Assembly (NCBI RefSeq): GCF_042682685.1
Contig: NZ_JBHUHX010000001.1
Location: 62,001 to 126,000, forward strand
Length of the DNA: 64,000 nucleotides
Reading direction: 5' to 3'
DNA from: Imhoffiella fuscus
GTDB taxonomy: Bacteria; Pseudomonadota; Gammaproteobacteria; Chromatiales; Chromatiaceae
A program made the translations under genes and the position numbers. The notes beneath the pieces are model-generated. The model made no database searches. It had not been told where the DNA came from and saw only the letters and a program-made list of their open reading frames with translations. Of this stretch, positions 44,839-54,011 are shown in pieces. How positions within the stretch are numbered: position 1 is the stretch's first letter; each line of letters starts with the position of its first letter.

Positions 44839-46884
44839 ATGACTTCCGATCCCAGCGTTTTGACTGTCGTTCATCTCGTCACATCGGATACGGTGCTGGC
44901 GGACTCCTTGTCCGAGGCGCTGAGTGTGTATCGCGTGTCGCTCCGATCCTCTGCCGAGCCGCCCGCGAGTCTGGATGGGGCGGGGGAGCGACCGGCGGCG
45001 CTGCTGCTCGACTCGCGCGTCTTTGGCGAGCCCGAGACGTTGCAGACGACCGCCTCGGCGCTGTTGAAGGATTTTCCGAAATCCGTGCCTTTGGTCGTCC
45101 TGGCGCATTCCGAGGAGATCCGCTTCCGTCTCGCCGCCATGCGCGCTGGGGCCGGCACCTATCTTTCGGTTTCCGCGAGTGCCGAGGATCTCGCCGAACG
45201 GCTCGTTCAGATCCTCGGTATCCAGGGACAGAGACCGGACCGCATCCTGGTGGTCGACGACCAGCCGGTCGCTGCGCTCTTCGCCGCGCGCGTCCTGCAG
45301 GGCGCGGGCATGGTGACCGAGCGCGTCCTGGATCCGCTCGCCGTGATGGAGGCCCTGGACCGCTTCGCTCCGGACCTGATCCTGATGGATCTGCACATGC
45401 CGGGCGCGAGCGGAATCGAGCTGACCGCCGTCATTCGCACCCAAGAGCGCTTTGCCGATCTACCGATCATCTTCCTGTCGTCGGAGCTGGATCCCGATCA
45501 GCAGATGGCGGCGCTACGCATTGGCGGAGACGATTTTCTGTCCAAGCCGGTGGCCCCGGATCGGCTGGTTGCCAGTGTGCAGGGGCGTCTGATGCGCGTC
45601 AGGAACCGTCGGCATTCGGTGCACGCACCGGACTCCATCGACGATCTGACGCGTCTGGGAACGCGAGACCGGCTGTTGCGGCAACTGGATCGTCTGATCG
45701 GACAGATCCAATCCGGGGCGATCGCCAAGGATGGCGGACGGTTCGGGAAACACTATCCTGGCGTGCAGCGGGCCTTGGTCTATCTGGAGGTCGACGGAGA
45801 CGCGGCCGCGCTCGAGCTGGTCGCGGCCAGCCTGGCCGCCGAGATTGGACCTGGGGATGTCGCCGCGCGGGCCGCCGATCAGGCCGTCGCCGTGCTCATC
45901 CATCGTCAGGATGCCCTGTCGCTCGCTGAGTTCGCCCAGCATCTTGCCTACGAGATCGGGCAGGTGCTCGGTCGCCATATCCCCGAGGCGCGCCTGGGCG
46001 CCGGCTGGTATCCGCTGACGGATGGTTGTCCCGACTCGGTCACCCTGCTGTCGCGCGCGAGCAAGGCCGCGCATTGGTCGCTGCGCGATGGCGCCAGGGC
46101 GCTGGGGAGGTACGGCTCGCCAGAGACCTCCACGCAAGAGGTCGATCGGTGCGCCCTGGTCGTAGAGGCGATCCGCTTGGAACAGCTCCAGCCGCTCTAT
46201 GAACCCATGGTCGCGCTGACCGGTCTGATGGGCGAGCGTTACGAGCTGACGCCGCGTCTTTTGATCGGCGATGGCGAACTGCTCGGGCCAGGCGAGTTCA
46301 TCCCGATTGCGGCCAAGGCGGGGTTGTCCGCGCATCTCGATCACAGGATTCTGCTCGCCGGACTGGATGCGCTCAAGGCGCGGCTCGACCAACGGCGCCC
46401 GGTGCAGCTCTTCATCCACCAGTCTCCAGAGGGGATCGCGGACGATAACTGGGTCGTTTGGCTGCGCGATCAGATCAATGCGCGCGATCTGATTCGGCTG
46501 CGTCCCGTTCTGCAGTTCGAGGTGGCGGATGTAGACCGACATCTGGAGCTGGCCATTCGCCGTGCCCGCCAGCTCGCGCGGCTCGGCATACGGGTCTGTC
46601 TCAACGGGGTCGATTTCAGCGAACAGAGCACGCGGGTGCTGCAGGCGCTGTCGTCGAGCTTCGTGCGCATCGGGCGACGCGTGGTGCAGGGGCCGGAGCT
46701 GGATGCGATCGCCTGGCTGATTCAGTCCGTCAAGGCATCCGGGGCGAAGGTGATCGCGACAGGCGTGGACGGACCCGTTACCATCGCACGTCTCTATGGG
46801 GCGGGCGTGGATCTGATTCAGGGGCCTTACGTGCAGCCGCCCAGCCCGGAGATGGGCTTCGATTTCGCGATTGCCGAGGCCTGA
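44839..46884 (+). CDS. REC protein with degenerate GGDEF and EAL domains
   Basis: The protein has 681 residues. Residues about 8-125 resemble a receiver domain without the Asp pocket; residues 134-255 are a true receiver (RILVVDDQP, phospho-acceptor D184 in LILMDLHMPGASG, Lys in FLSKPVAPDRL). Next comes a GGDEF-like region without GGDEF, then an EAL-like region (EQLQPLYEPMVALTG ... FIPIAAKAGLSAHLDHRIL). The EAL catalytic sites are gone: no ExLxR, and LNGVDFSEQS stands where DDFGTG should be. It cannot be a normal c-di-GMP enzyme; a c-di-GMP receptor or scaffold of the FimX kind is possible. ATG 44839 gives the cleanest start. Confidence 0.85.
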   Translation: MTSDPSVLTVVHLVTSDTVLADSLSEALSVYRVSLRSSAEPPASLDGAGERPAALLLDSRVFGEPETLQTTASALLKDFPKSVPLVVLAHSEEIRFRLAAMRAGAGTYLSVSASAEDLAERLVQILGIQGQRPDRILVVDDQPVAALFAARVLQGAGMVTERVLDPLAVMEALDRFAPDLILMDLHMPGASGIELTAVIRTQERFADLPIIFLSSELDPDQQMAALRIGGDDFLSKPVAPDRLVASVQGRLMRVRNRRHSVHAPDSIDDLTRLGTRDRLLRQLDRLIGQIQSGAIAKDGGRFGKHYPGVQRALVYLEVDGDAAALELVAASLAAEIGPGDVAARAADQAVAVLIHRQDALSLAEFAQHLAYEIGQVLGRHIPEARLGAGWYPLTDGCPDSVTLLSRASKAAHWSLRDGARALGRYGSPETSTQEVDRCALVVEAIRLEQLQPLYEPMVALTGLMGERYELTPRLLIGDGELLGPGEFIPIAAKAGLSAHLDHRILLAGLDALKARLDQRRPVQLFIHQSPEGIADDNWVVWLRDQINARDLIRLRPVLQFEVADVDRHLELAIRRARQLARLGIRVCLNGVDFSEQSTRVLQALSSSFVRIGRRVVQGPELDAIAWLIQSVKASGAKVIATGVDGPVTIARLYGAGVDLIQGPYVQPPSPEMGFDFAIAEA

Positions 46885-46938
46885 TTTTATCTTCACATCC
46901 GCGGGTGCTGCGCTCGCGGCCTGCGGTGTATTCTTTCG

Positions 46939-49900
46939 ATGACTGCCGTTTTACCCGACGCCTCCCAGTTTCCCACCGAGGCGGATCTCGACGCTTGTCT
47001 GATCCGCGACCGGCATGGCGTGCAGGCACGGCTGCGCGGTCTGCGCAAGCGTCAGCGTGCCGGACAGCCCTGCGATCAGGGCCTGGACAAGCTGTGGCAG
47101 GATATCCGTCGTTCCCAGGCGCTCCTGGAGCAGCGGCGCACCTCGGTGCCCGAGATCCTGTATCCGCCCGAGCTTCCGGTCAGCGAGCGCCGCGAGGAGG
47201 TGGCCAAGCTGATCGCGCGCAATCAGGTGGTCGTGCTGTGCGGCGAGACCGGCTCGGGCAAATCCACCCAGCTGCCCAAGATCTGTCTCGAACTCGGGCG
47301 CGGGATCGCCGGGCGCATCGGCCATACCCAGCCGCGGCGTATCGCCGCGCGCACCCTGGCCGGACGGGTGGCGCAGGAACTGGGCGCCGAGACCGGCGGT
47401 CTGGTCGGCTACAAGGTGCGCTTCCACGACCGGGTGCGCCCGGAGACGGCGATCAAGCTGATGACCGACGGCATGCTGCTCGCCGAGATCCAGCAGGACC
47501 GCTTCCTCACTGAATACGATACCCTCATCATCGACGAGGCCCACGAGCGCAGTCTCAACATCGACTTCCTGCTCGGCTATCTGCGCGGCATCCTGCCCAG
47601 GCGGCCGGATCTCAAGATCATCGTCACCTCGGCGACCATCGATCCCGAGCGCTTCGCCAAGCATTTCGCGGACGGGCAGGGCAATCCGGCGCCCATCGTC
47701 GAGATCTCGGGCCGGACCTATCCGGTCGAGGTGCGCTACCGCCCGCCCGAGGAGGAGAGCGCGGCCGAGCGCGACGACGCCATGCAGCTGGCGATCTCGG
47801 ACGCGGTGAAGGAGCTGGCGCAGAGCGGCCCGGGCGACGTGCTGGTGTTTCTCTCGGGCGAGCGCGAGATCCGCGAGACCGCCGAGACACTGCGCAAGCA
47901 CCATCCGCCCTCGACGGAGGTCCTGCCCTTGTTCGCCCGTCAGGGGCCGCAGGAGCAGGCGCGCATCTTCCACTCGCACAGCACCCGGCGCGTGGTGCTC
48001 GCCACGAACGTGGCCGAGACCTCGCTCACCGTGCCCGGCATCCACTATGTGATCGATCCGGGCTTCGCCCGCATCAGCCGCTACAGCCATCGCACCAAGG
48101 TCCAGCGGCTGCCGGTGGAGCGTGTCTCCCAGGCCAGCGCCGACCAGCGCAAGGGGCGCTGCGGTCGCGTCGCCTCGGGCATCTGCATCCGGCTCTACAG
48201 CGAGGACAACTTCCAGTCCCGCGCCGAGTTCACCGAGCCCGAGATCGCCCGCACCAACCTGGCCTCGGTCATCCTGCAGATGAAGTTGCTGGGGTTCGGG
48301 GCCATCGAGCGCTTCCCCTTCGTGGATCCGCCCGACTCGCGCTTGGTGTCGGACGGCTACCGCACGCTCGAGGAGCTGGGGGCGATCGACGACAAGGGCG
48401 ATCTGACCCAGCTGGGCAGTCAGCTGGCGCGGCTACCGGTCGATCCCCGGATCGGACGCATGCTGCTGGCTGCCACCGAGCATCGCTGTCTGGAGGAGGT
48501 GCTGGTCATCGCCGCCGCGCTCAGCGTCCAGGACCCGCGCGAGCGTCCGCTCGACAAGCAGCAGGCGGCCGATGAGATCCATGCCACCTTCGCCCACGAG
48601 GACTCGGACTTCCTCACCTTCCTCAATCTCTGGCGCTTCATCGAGAAGGAACGCAAGGCGCTCTCGCGCAACAAGTTCATCAAGCTGTGCCAGCGGCACT
48701 TCCTGTCCTGGAACCGGGTGCAGGAATGGCGCGACATCCACGCCCAGCTGCGCGAGCAGATGTTGGAGATGGGTTTTCAGCTTTCAGCGGCCAGCCACCA
48801 GCCTCCAGCTCAGGAGCTGCAGCCTCAGGCTGGAGGCAGGAAGCTGGAGGCTGATAGCTCCGAAAAGATCCATCGCGCCCTGCTGGCGGGTTTGCTCGGC
48901 AACATCGGCTTCCGCGAGGCCGAGCGCGAATTCCAGGGGGCGCGCAACAGTCGCTTCTTAGTCCATCCCAGTTCGGCACTCTTCGCCAAGCCGCCCAAGT
49001 GGGTCATGGTCGCGGAGCGGGTCGAGACGACGCGCCAGTACGGGCGCATCGCCGCCAAGATCCAGCCGACCTGGGTGGAGGAGGCCGGGCGGCACCTGGT
49101 CCAGCGCAGCTATTCGGAGCCGCACTGGCAGGCTAAGTCGGGGCAGGTCGCGGCCTTCGAGAAGGTGATGCTCTACGGCGTCACCCTGGTGCCCAAGCGG
49201 CGTGTCAACTACGGTCCAATCAATCCGGCGGAGTCGCGCGAGATCTTTCTGCGCTTCGGTCTGGCCGAGGGCGACTTCGATACCCGCGCGCCCTTCTGGC
49301 GGCACAACCTCGACCTCATCGAGTACGTTCATCATCTGGAGGCCAAGTCGCGACGGCGCGACATCCTGGTCGACGAGGAATCCATCTATGCCTTCTATGC
49401 CGAGCGGATCCCGAGCGGCATCTATTCCAAGCCGCTGTTCGAGCAGTGGCTGAAGAAGGCGTCGAGGAAGGATCCCAAGATTCTGCACATGCGCATGTCC
49501 GACCTGATGCGCCACGAGGCGGCGGACATCACTCAGCAGACATTTCCCGACAGTCTCCAGGTGGGGGCGACCGCGCTGCCTCTGGAATACCATTTCGACC
49601 CGGGCCATGCGGCTGATGGCGTGACCCTGGTGGTCCCGCTGCCGCTGATCAATCAGATCTCGCCCGAGCGCTTGGAGTGGCTGGTGCCGGGGCTGATCGA
49701 GGAGCGCATCACCGCCTTGCTGCGCGGTCTGCCCAAGCAGCTGCGCAAGGCGTTCGTGCCCATCCCGGATACGGCCGCCCGGCTGGCGGCTCGGCTTGAG
49801 CCCTCTGATCGTCCCCTGATCCAGGCGCTGGGCGAGGCGCTCAAGGCCATGACTGGGGTCCAGGTGCCGGAGGATGTCTGGGATCAGAGCGATATTCCCG

Positions 49901-50946
49901 AGCATCTGCGGATGAAGATCCGTCTCGTCGACGAGTCCGGGAAGCGGCTCGCCGTCGGGGACGATCCGGTCCGGCTCAAACGTCAGTTCGGCGGTCAGGC
50001 CCAGGAGGGTTTCGCCCACATCCCAACCAGCGGACTGGAGCGCGAGGGCATCACCCGTTGGGATTTCGGCGATCTGCCCGAACATGTGGATCTGACCCGC
50101 GCCGGTATCCGGTTGCGTGGGTTTCCGGCCTTGGTCGATCGTGGGGATTCTGTGGCGATCCAGGTGCTGGATTCGGCCGAGAGTGCGGCGCTGGTCCAGC
50201 GCGATGGGCTCAGACGGCTGTTCATGCTGCATCTTGGTGCGGATCTGCGTCGGTTGCGCAAGGATCTGCCCAATCTCGATCGAATGCGATTGCAGTACGC
50301 CAAGGCACCCAAGCCGCCCGTAAGCGCCGTGAGTGCGTCTTCCGGTGGCGGTAAGGAGCCTGATCTGGCCGACGAACTGGTCGCGCTCGCGCTGGATCTG
50401 ACCTTTGTCGAGGATTTGCCGCCGATTCGGGGGCAGTCCGTCTTCGAGCAGCGATTGGCGGAGCGCAAGTCGCATCTCTTCGGGACGGCCAAGGAGGTTG
50501 GCGTCCTGATCGGCGGCATCCTCGCTGGCTATCAGTCCTTGCGCAAGCAGCTTTCAGCGATCACTCAGGTCAACTGGATGCCGTCGGTGATGGATATCCG
50601 CGAGCAGCTGGACGCGCTCGTCTTTCGCGGTTTCACGCAGCGGGTGGCTTACAGGCGTCTCAAGGAGTATCCGCGCTATCTCAAGGCGATCGAGCAGCGC
50701 ATCGAGCGGTTGGGTCATGCCCCTGGTCGGGATCGTCAGTGGATGGCGGAGATGGCCGAGGTCAATACTCGTTGGCGCGAGCGCGACAGGGCGGCCCAGG
50801 CGGCTGGACGTCAGGATCCCCGTCTCGACGAGATCCGCTGGTTGCTCGAAGAGTTGCGCGTCTCCTTGTTTGCCCAGCAGCTTGGAACGCCCGTGCCGGT
50901 GTCGATCAAGCGCCTTCAGGGGCGATGGCGCGAACTGGGGTTGTGA
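46939..50946 (+). CDS. hrpA: ATP-dependent RNA helicase HrpA
   Basis: A 1335-residue DEAH-box helicase. Motif I is VLCGETGSGKSTQLPK (near 101-112), motif II IIDEAHERSLNIDFLL, motif III VTSATIDPERF, motif VI QRKGRCGRVASG; then winged-helix, ratchet and OB domains and the long HrpA C-terminal extension. It resolves stalled ribosomes and acts on mRNA in E. coli. Between residues 614 and 643 an extra segment (QLSAASHQPPAQELQPQAGG...) is encoded by an in-frame CCAGC-type repeat, in the spacer before IHRALLAGLLGNIGF. The ORF stays open across it, so a full-length protein is likely. Confidence 0.95.
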   Translation: MTAVLPDASQFPTEADLDACLIRDRHGVQARLRGLRKRQRAGQPCDQGLDKLWQDIRRSQALLEQRRTSVPEILYPPELPVSERREEVAKLIARNQVVVLCGETGSGKSTQLPKICLELGRGIAGRIGHTQPRRIAARTLAGRVAQELGAETGGLVGYKVRFHDRVRPETAIKLMTDGMLLAEIQQDRFLTEYDTLIIDEAHERSLNIDFLLGYLRGILPRRPDLKIIVTSATIDPERFAKHFADGQGNPAPIVEISGRTYPVEVRYRPPEEESAAERDDAMQLAISDAVKELAQSGPGDVLVFLSGEREIRETAETLRKHHPPSTEVLPLFARQGPQEQARIFHSHSTRRVVLATNVAETSLTVPGIHYVIDPGFARISRYSHRTKVQRLPVERVSQASADQRKGRCGRVASGICIRLYSEDNFQSRAEFTEPEIARTNLASVILQMKLLGFGAIERFPFVDPPDSRLVSDGYRTLEELGAIDDKGDLTQLGSQLARLPVDPRIGRMLLAATEHRCLEEVLVIAAALSVQDPRERPLDKQQAADEIHATFAHEDSDFLTFLNLWRFIEKERKALSRNKFIKLCQRHFLSWNRVQEWRDIHAQLREQMLEMGFQLSAASHQPPAQELQPQAGGRKLEADSSEKIHRALLAGLLGNIGFREAEREFQGARNSRFLVHPSSALFAKPPKWVMVAERVETTRQYGRIAAKIQPTWVEEAGRHLVQRSYSEPHWQAKSGQVAAFEKVMLYGVTLVPKRRVNYGPINPAESREIFLRFGLAEGDFDTRAPFWRHNLDLIEYVHHLEAKSRRRDILVDEESIYAFYAERIPSGIYSKPLFEQWLKKASRKDPKILHMRMSDLMRHEAADITQQTFPDSLQVGATALPLEYHFDPGHAADGVTLVVPLPLINQISPERLEWLVPGLIEERITALLRGLPKQLRKAFVPIPDTAARLAARLEPSDRPLIQALGEALKAMTGVQVPEDVWDQSDIPEHLRMKIRLVDESGKRLAVGDDPVRLKRQFGGQAQEGFAHIPTSGLEREGITRWDFGDLPEHVDLTRAGIRLRGFPALVDRGDSVAIQVLDSAESAALVQRDGLRRLFMLHLGADLRRLRKDLPNLDRMRLQYAKAPKPPVSAVSASSGGGKEPDLADELVALALDLTFVEDLPPIRGQSVFEQRLAERKSHLFGTAKEVGVLIGGILAGYQSLRKQLSAITQVNWMPSVMDIREQLDALVFRGFTQRVAYRRLKEYPRYLKAIEQRIERLGHAPGRDRQWMAEMAEVNTRWRERDRAAQAAGRQDPRLDEIRWLLEELRVSLFAQQLGTPVPVSIKRLQGRWRELGL
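48781..48862. repeat. CCAGC-type palindromic repeat inside hrpA
   Basis: AGCCTCCAGCT (48800-48810) and AGCTGGAGGCT (48842-48852) are an exact 11-bp inverted pair, with an inner CAGCT/AGCTG stem (48806-48810, 48815-48819). The left end, 48784-48802, matches 39343-39361 (nifD-nifK gap) at 18 of 19 bases. It adds about 28 codons in frame to hrpA. Confidence 0.8.
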
Positions 50947-51226
50947 GAACGCCGATTGACGAACGGGCCTTCTGAGTGGTGACAGGTGTTACTTGTCCAT
51001 GACTTGAGGGAAACACGTATGGCGCCCCATCTATAATGGACGCCGACCGAGATTCGAATCCTCCATCTGGGGGCCTTGGGCCGGGGACTGTGCCATACAG
51101 GCGCGTTTTCGACGCTTTTGCTGTCATCTCCGTGTCTGCGCTGAGGCTGGCTGGCAGCTGGGCGTTTCCTCAGGCGTATCCTTCCCTCAGCTGGACGTCG
51201 ACGGGCAATTCGGTGCCTATCTGAAT

Positions 51227-52855
51227 ATGCAAGCCATCTACGTATTGCTCGTGGCTTTGTTCATCTCGATGCTGTTGGTCCCACCGCTGTCGCGTTTCGC
51301 CGGTCGGCTCGGTATGACGGATCAGCCGGGCGATCGGAAGATTCATAGCCGCGCCATTCCTCGAACGGGTGGGATCGCGATCGTCATCGGCGCCTTGACG
51401 CCGATTCTTCTGTGGGTGCCGATGCGACCCGATCTGCTCGCCTGGGTGCTGGGGTCGGTTGTGATCTTCGGGTTCGGGATCCTGGACGATCGGTTCAACC
51501 TCGACTACCGGCTGAAGTTGCTGGGACAGCTGGTGTCGGCACTCGTCGTGGTGTTGCTCGGTGGGGTGCTGATCGATCGGATCCCCTTCTTGGGGCTTGA
51601 TCCACTGCCGGGTTGGCTGGGCCTGCCTTTGACCCTGCTCGTGCTGGTCGGGCTGACCAACGCCGTCAACCTCTCCGATGGCCTCGATGGGCTCGCGGGC
51701 GGTTTGAGTCTGCTTGCACTGGGGGCGCTCGCAGTTCTTGCCTACGAATGCGAGGATTCGGCGGCGCTCATGGTCTCCTTCGCCATCATGGGTGCGATAT
51801 TCGGGTTTCTGCGTTTCAACACCAATCCGGCCCAGATCTTCATGGGGGACACCGGGAGTCAGTTTCTCGGGTTCAGCACCGCCGTGATCGCCCTGATTGT
51901 GACCCAGCGTCCTGACACGGCGGTCAGCAAGGTGGTTCCGGTGCTGATTCTCGGGCTGCCGATTCTGGATACGCTCTCGGTCATGATTCGCCGCATCGCG
52001 GATGGCCGATCGCCCTTTTCGCCAGACCGCTTGCATCTGCACCACCGATTGTTGGGGTTGGGCTGGAATCAGTACCAGGCGGTCGTGAGCATCTATGGCG
52101 CTCAGTTGTTTCTCATTCTGTTGGCCTATGTGTTGCGCTTTAGCGCCGACCTGGTGCTCCTGGCCGTTTATGCCGGTTTCTCTGCGGGTCTGCTCTATAC
52201 CCTCTGCGTCTTGTCGGTGCGCGCATCCCGTTCGGGGCAGGGTCCCGATCGGGTCGATCTGGATGTCGATTCGGATGGACGCCGATCGACGGAGTTGGTC
52301 GGCAGGTATGTGGCAATCTGGGCCTCTCGATTTCTCGCTATCGCGGTTTCCTCGACCCTGGTGGCCGGCGCGGTGATCGCACCGGATGTCAGCTCGGATG
52401 TGGCGACCCTTTCGGGTCTCCTGCTGGTGTTCCTGATGCTCGGGTTTTGGCTGCCGCCGAGTTGGCGGTTCTGGGGCGAGCGGCTGGCCGCCTATGTGAT
52501 TGCGGTCGCCGTCGTCTATTTCATGTCGAGCATCTCCGCGATCGAATCCCATAAATCCTGGGCCTTTGCGGCCTTTGGCCTGTTTGGCGGATTGACGGCG
52601 ATTTGGGTGCGATTTTCCAAGACCGGTTTTCAGGTCAATTCGCTCGATGTCCTCATCCTGGTCGTCGCCGTCGTCGTACCCAATCTGAGTGCACCCTTGT
52701 ATGAGCGTGTCGGCTGGCTGGCGCTAGGCGCCATCATTCTCTTCTACGCCATCGAGGTGTTGATGTCCGACGCCGAATCGAGGAACGGATTGCTCAGGGC
52801 GAGCGTCGTGACCGCCTTGGCGATTCTGACGCTGAAGGGGCTGACGGGTTTGTAG
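51227..52855 (+). CDS. WecA-like undecaprenyl-phosphate glycosyl-1-phosphate transferase
   Basis: A 542-residue polytopic enzyme, longer than WecA (about 360). The first 330 residues carry family motifs: GDRKIHSRAIPRTGG, GFGILDDRFNLDYRLKLLGQ (catalytic Asp pair), LTNAVNLSDGLDGLAGG, IFMGDTGSQFLGF and LHLHHRLLGLG. It would load GlcNAc-1-P or a similar sugar onto undecaprenyl phosphate to start O-antigen or exopolysaccharide synthesis. The C-terminal 200 residues add a cytoplasmic loop (RVDLDVDSDGRRSTE) and about five more helices; this extension is unassigned. No other glycan genes adjoin. Confidence 0.88.
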   Translation: MQAIYVLLVALFISMLLVPPLSRFAGRLGMTDQPGDRKIHSRAIPRTGGIAIVIGALTPILLWVPMRPDLLAWVLGSVVIFGFGILDDRFNLDYRLKLLGQLVSALVVVLLGGVLIDRIPFLGLDPLPGWLGLPLTLLVLVGLTNAVNLSDGLDGLAGGLSLLALGALAVLAYECEDSAALMVSFAIMGAIFGFLRFNTNPAQIFMGDTGSQFLGFSTAVIALIVTQRPDTAVSKVVPVLILGLPILDTLSVMIRRIADGRSPFSPDRLHLHHRLLGLGWNQYQAVVSIYGAQLFLILLAYVLRFSADLVLLAVYAGFSAGLLYTLCVLSVRASRSGQGPDRVDLDVDSDGRRSTELVGRYVAIWASRFLAIAVSSTLVAGAVIAPDVSSDVATLSGLLLVFLMLGFWLPPSWRFWGERLAAYVIAVAVVYFMSSISAIESHKSWAFAAFGLFGGLTAIWVRFSKTGFQVNSLDVLILVVAVVVPNLSAPLYERVGWLALGAIILFYAIEVLMSDAESRNGLLRASVVTALAILTLKGLTGL

Positions 52856-53060
52856 GATCTAGGGGGTGTCAATGCGTCCTGTCTGCCGTCGTCAGTTCTT
52901 GCCGCTGAGCCATGCGGACATCAGTTATGATGCCTGGAGCGCCCGTCTTTTATTGGGCCAGGCCCGATTTCGGGCTGCTCCAGCATCTGTGCGGCGTCTC
53001 GTTGTGCTGCCCGGCTCTGGATCAATTACTCCATACCTCAATCTACTGAAGGGGGCATCA

Positions 53061-53738
53061 ATGAGTCCTGCTATCTCGAAACGCCTGATCGTTTCGGCGA
53101 CCGTCGCCGTACTCGTCTCTGGTTGTGCGGCCGATGGTTCTGGTATGACCGAGACTGGCCGGGGCGCTACGATCGGTACGGCAACTGGCGCGGCTGCGGG
53201 GGCGCTGATCGGCTCATTGAGCGCCGATGCGGGCAAGGGCGCCTTGATCGGCGCGGTCGGTGGCGCCCTGTTAGGAACGGCCGTGGGCGCCTACATGGAT
53301 CAGCAGCGGCAGGATTTCGAGCGGGTGCTCGCCCCGGAGATCGCGAGCGGCGTGATCTGGGTCGAGAAGCTGCCCGACGATCAGCTGCTGGTCGGTATGA
53401 CCGGCGCCACGAGCTTCGAGGTGGATTCGGATCGTATCAAACCGGCCTTCTACAGCACCATGGACAAAATCGCGGGGGTCGTGAACAAGTACGGCAAGAC
53501 CCAGCTGGCGATCGCGGGGCACACCGACAACACGGGGGCCGCCCAGTACAACATGGACCTCTCGCGACGTCGTGCGGTCTCCGTCGAGAACTATCTGGCG
53601 AGCAGCGGGGTCAACCCGGGGCGCATGGAGTCGCGTGGCTATGGAATGACGCGGCCGGTGGCGAGCAACAATACGGAGGAGGGGCGGCGTCTGAATCGCC
53701 GCGTCGATATCGTCATCATCCCCATTCGGGCGAGCTGA
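53061..53738 (+). CDS. OmpA-family outer-membrane lipoprotein
   Basis: The protein has 225 residues. A lipoprotein signal (LIVSATVAVLVSGC, lipobox LVSGC with C22) is followed by a glycine-zipper hairpin (GATIGTATGAAAGALIGSLSADAGKGALIGAVGGALLGTAVGAYM) and a C-terminal OmpA-like peptidoglycan-binding domain (IAGHTDNTGAAQYNMDLSRRRAVSVENYLASSGV, RRLNRRVDIVI). It resembles YiaD. It should sit in the outer membrane and bind the cell wall. GAAGGGGG precedes ATG 53061. Confidence 0.92.
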   Translation: MSPAISKRLIVSATVAVLVSGCAADGSGMTETGRGATIGTATGAAAGALIGSLSADAGKGALIGAVGGALLGTAVGAYMDQQRQDFERVLAPEIASGVIWVEKLPDDQLLVGMTGATSFEVDSDRIKPAFYSTMDKIAGVVNKYGKTQLAIAGHTDNTGAAQYNMDLSRRRAVSVENYLASSGVNPGRMESRGYGMTRPVASNNTEEGRRLNRRVDIVIIPIRAS

Positions 53739-53751
53739 GTCTCCATTCGAT

Positions 53752-53777
53752 AGGTCGGGCGGACGTCCGCCCGACCT
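53752..53777. terminator. 26-base perfect palindrome between convergent genes
   Basis: AGGTCGGGCGGAC joined directly to its complement GTCCGCCCGACCT. It folds into an 11-bp GC-rich hairpin with an ACGT loop. It lies 13 bases after the OmpA-type stop and 10 bases from the cydX stop, so it can serve both transcripts. Confidence 0.6.
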
Positions 53778-53786
53778 GTTCAGGCA

Positions 53787-53912
53787 TCAATTTGGGGCGT
53801 GATCGTCATCCGAGGCGGGGCCGGCGAATTGCTCCGATTCGTACCACATGACGTTGACGATGCCGAATGCGAGCGCCAGAAGGACGCCCAAGATCCACGA
53901 GAAGTACCACAT
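53787..53912 (-). CDS. cydX: Cytochrome bd oxidase small subunit CydX
   Basis: A 41-residue membrane peptide, MWYFSWILGVLLALAFGIVN and an acidic tail ending SDDDHAPN. The MWYF-WILG start and single helix are the CydX/YbgT signature. It stabilises the heme b595/d site of cytochrome bd. GAGGAAAACGCG precedes the ATG on the minus strand. It lies about 100 bases after cydB, completing cydABX. Confidence 0.92.
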   Translation of the reverse strand: MWYFSWILGVLLALAFGIVNVMWYESEQFAGPASDDDHAPN

Positions 53913-54011
53913 CGCGTTTTCCTCTCAATCTGCGGTGATCCCAGGGCTATCGTCCGTCCGGCGGCCCGGCCGCGAAGGCCGGGTTCGCCGCGACGAAGAC
54001 CCGGTCCGGTT

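Noticed and set aside
51032..51037. TATAAT upstream of the WecA-like gene as a promoter
   Set aside because: The -10 hexamer is perfect, but the nearest -35-like TTGAGG is 22 bases away, so spacing is poor; not strong enough to list.
51044..51060. GATTCGAATCC-like tRNA T-arm
   Set aside because: No acceptor, D-arm or anticodon arm can be built around it within 90 bases.
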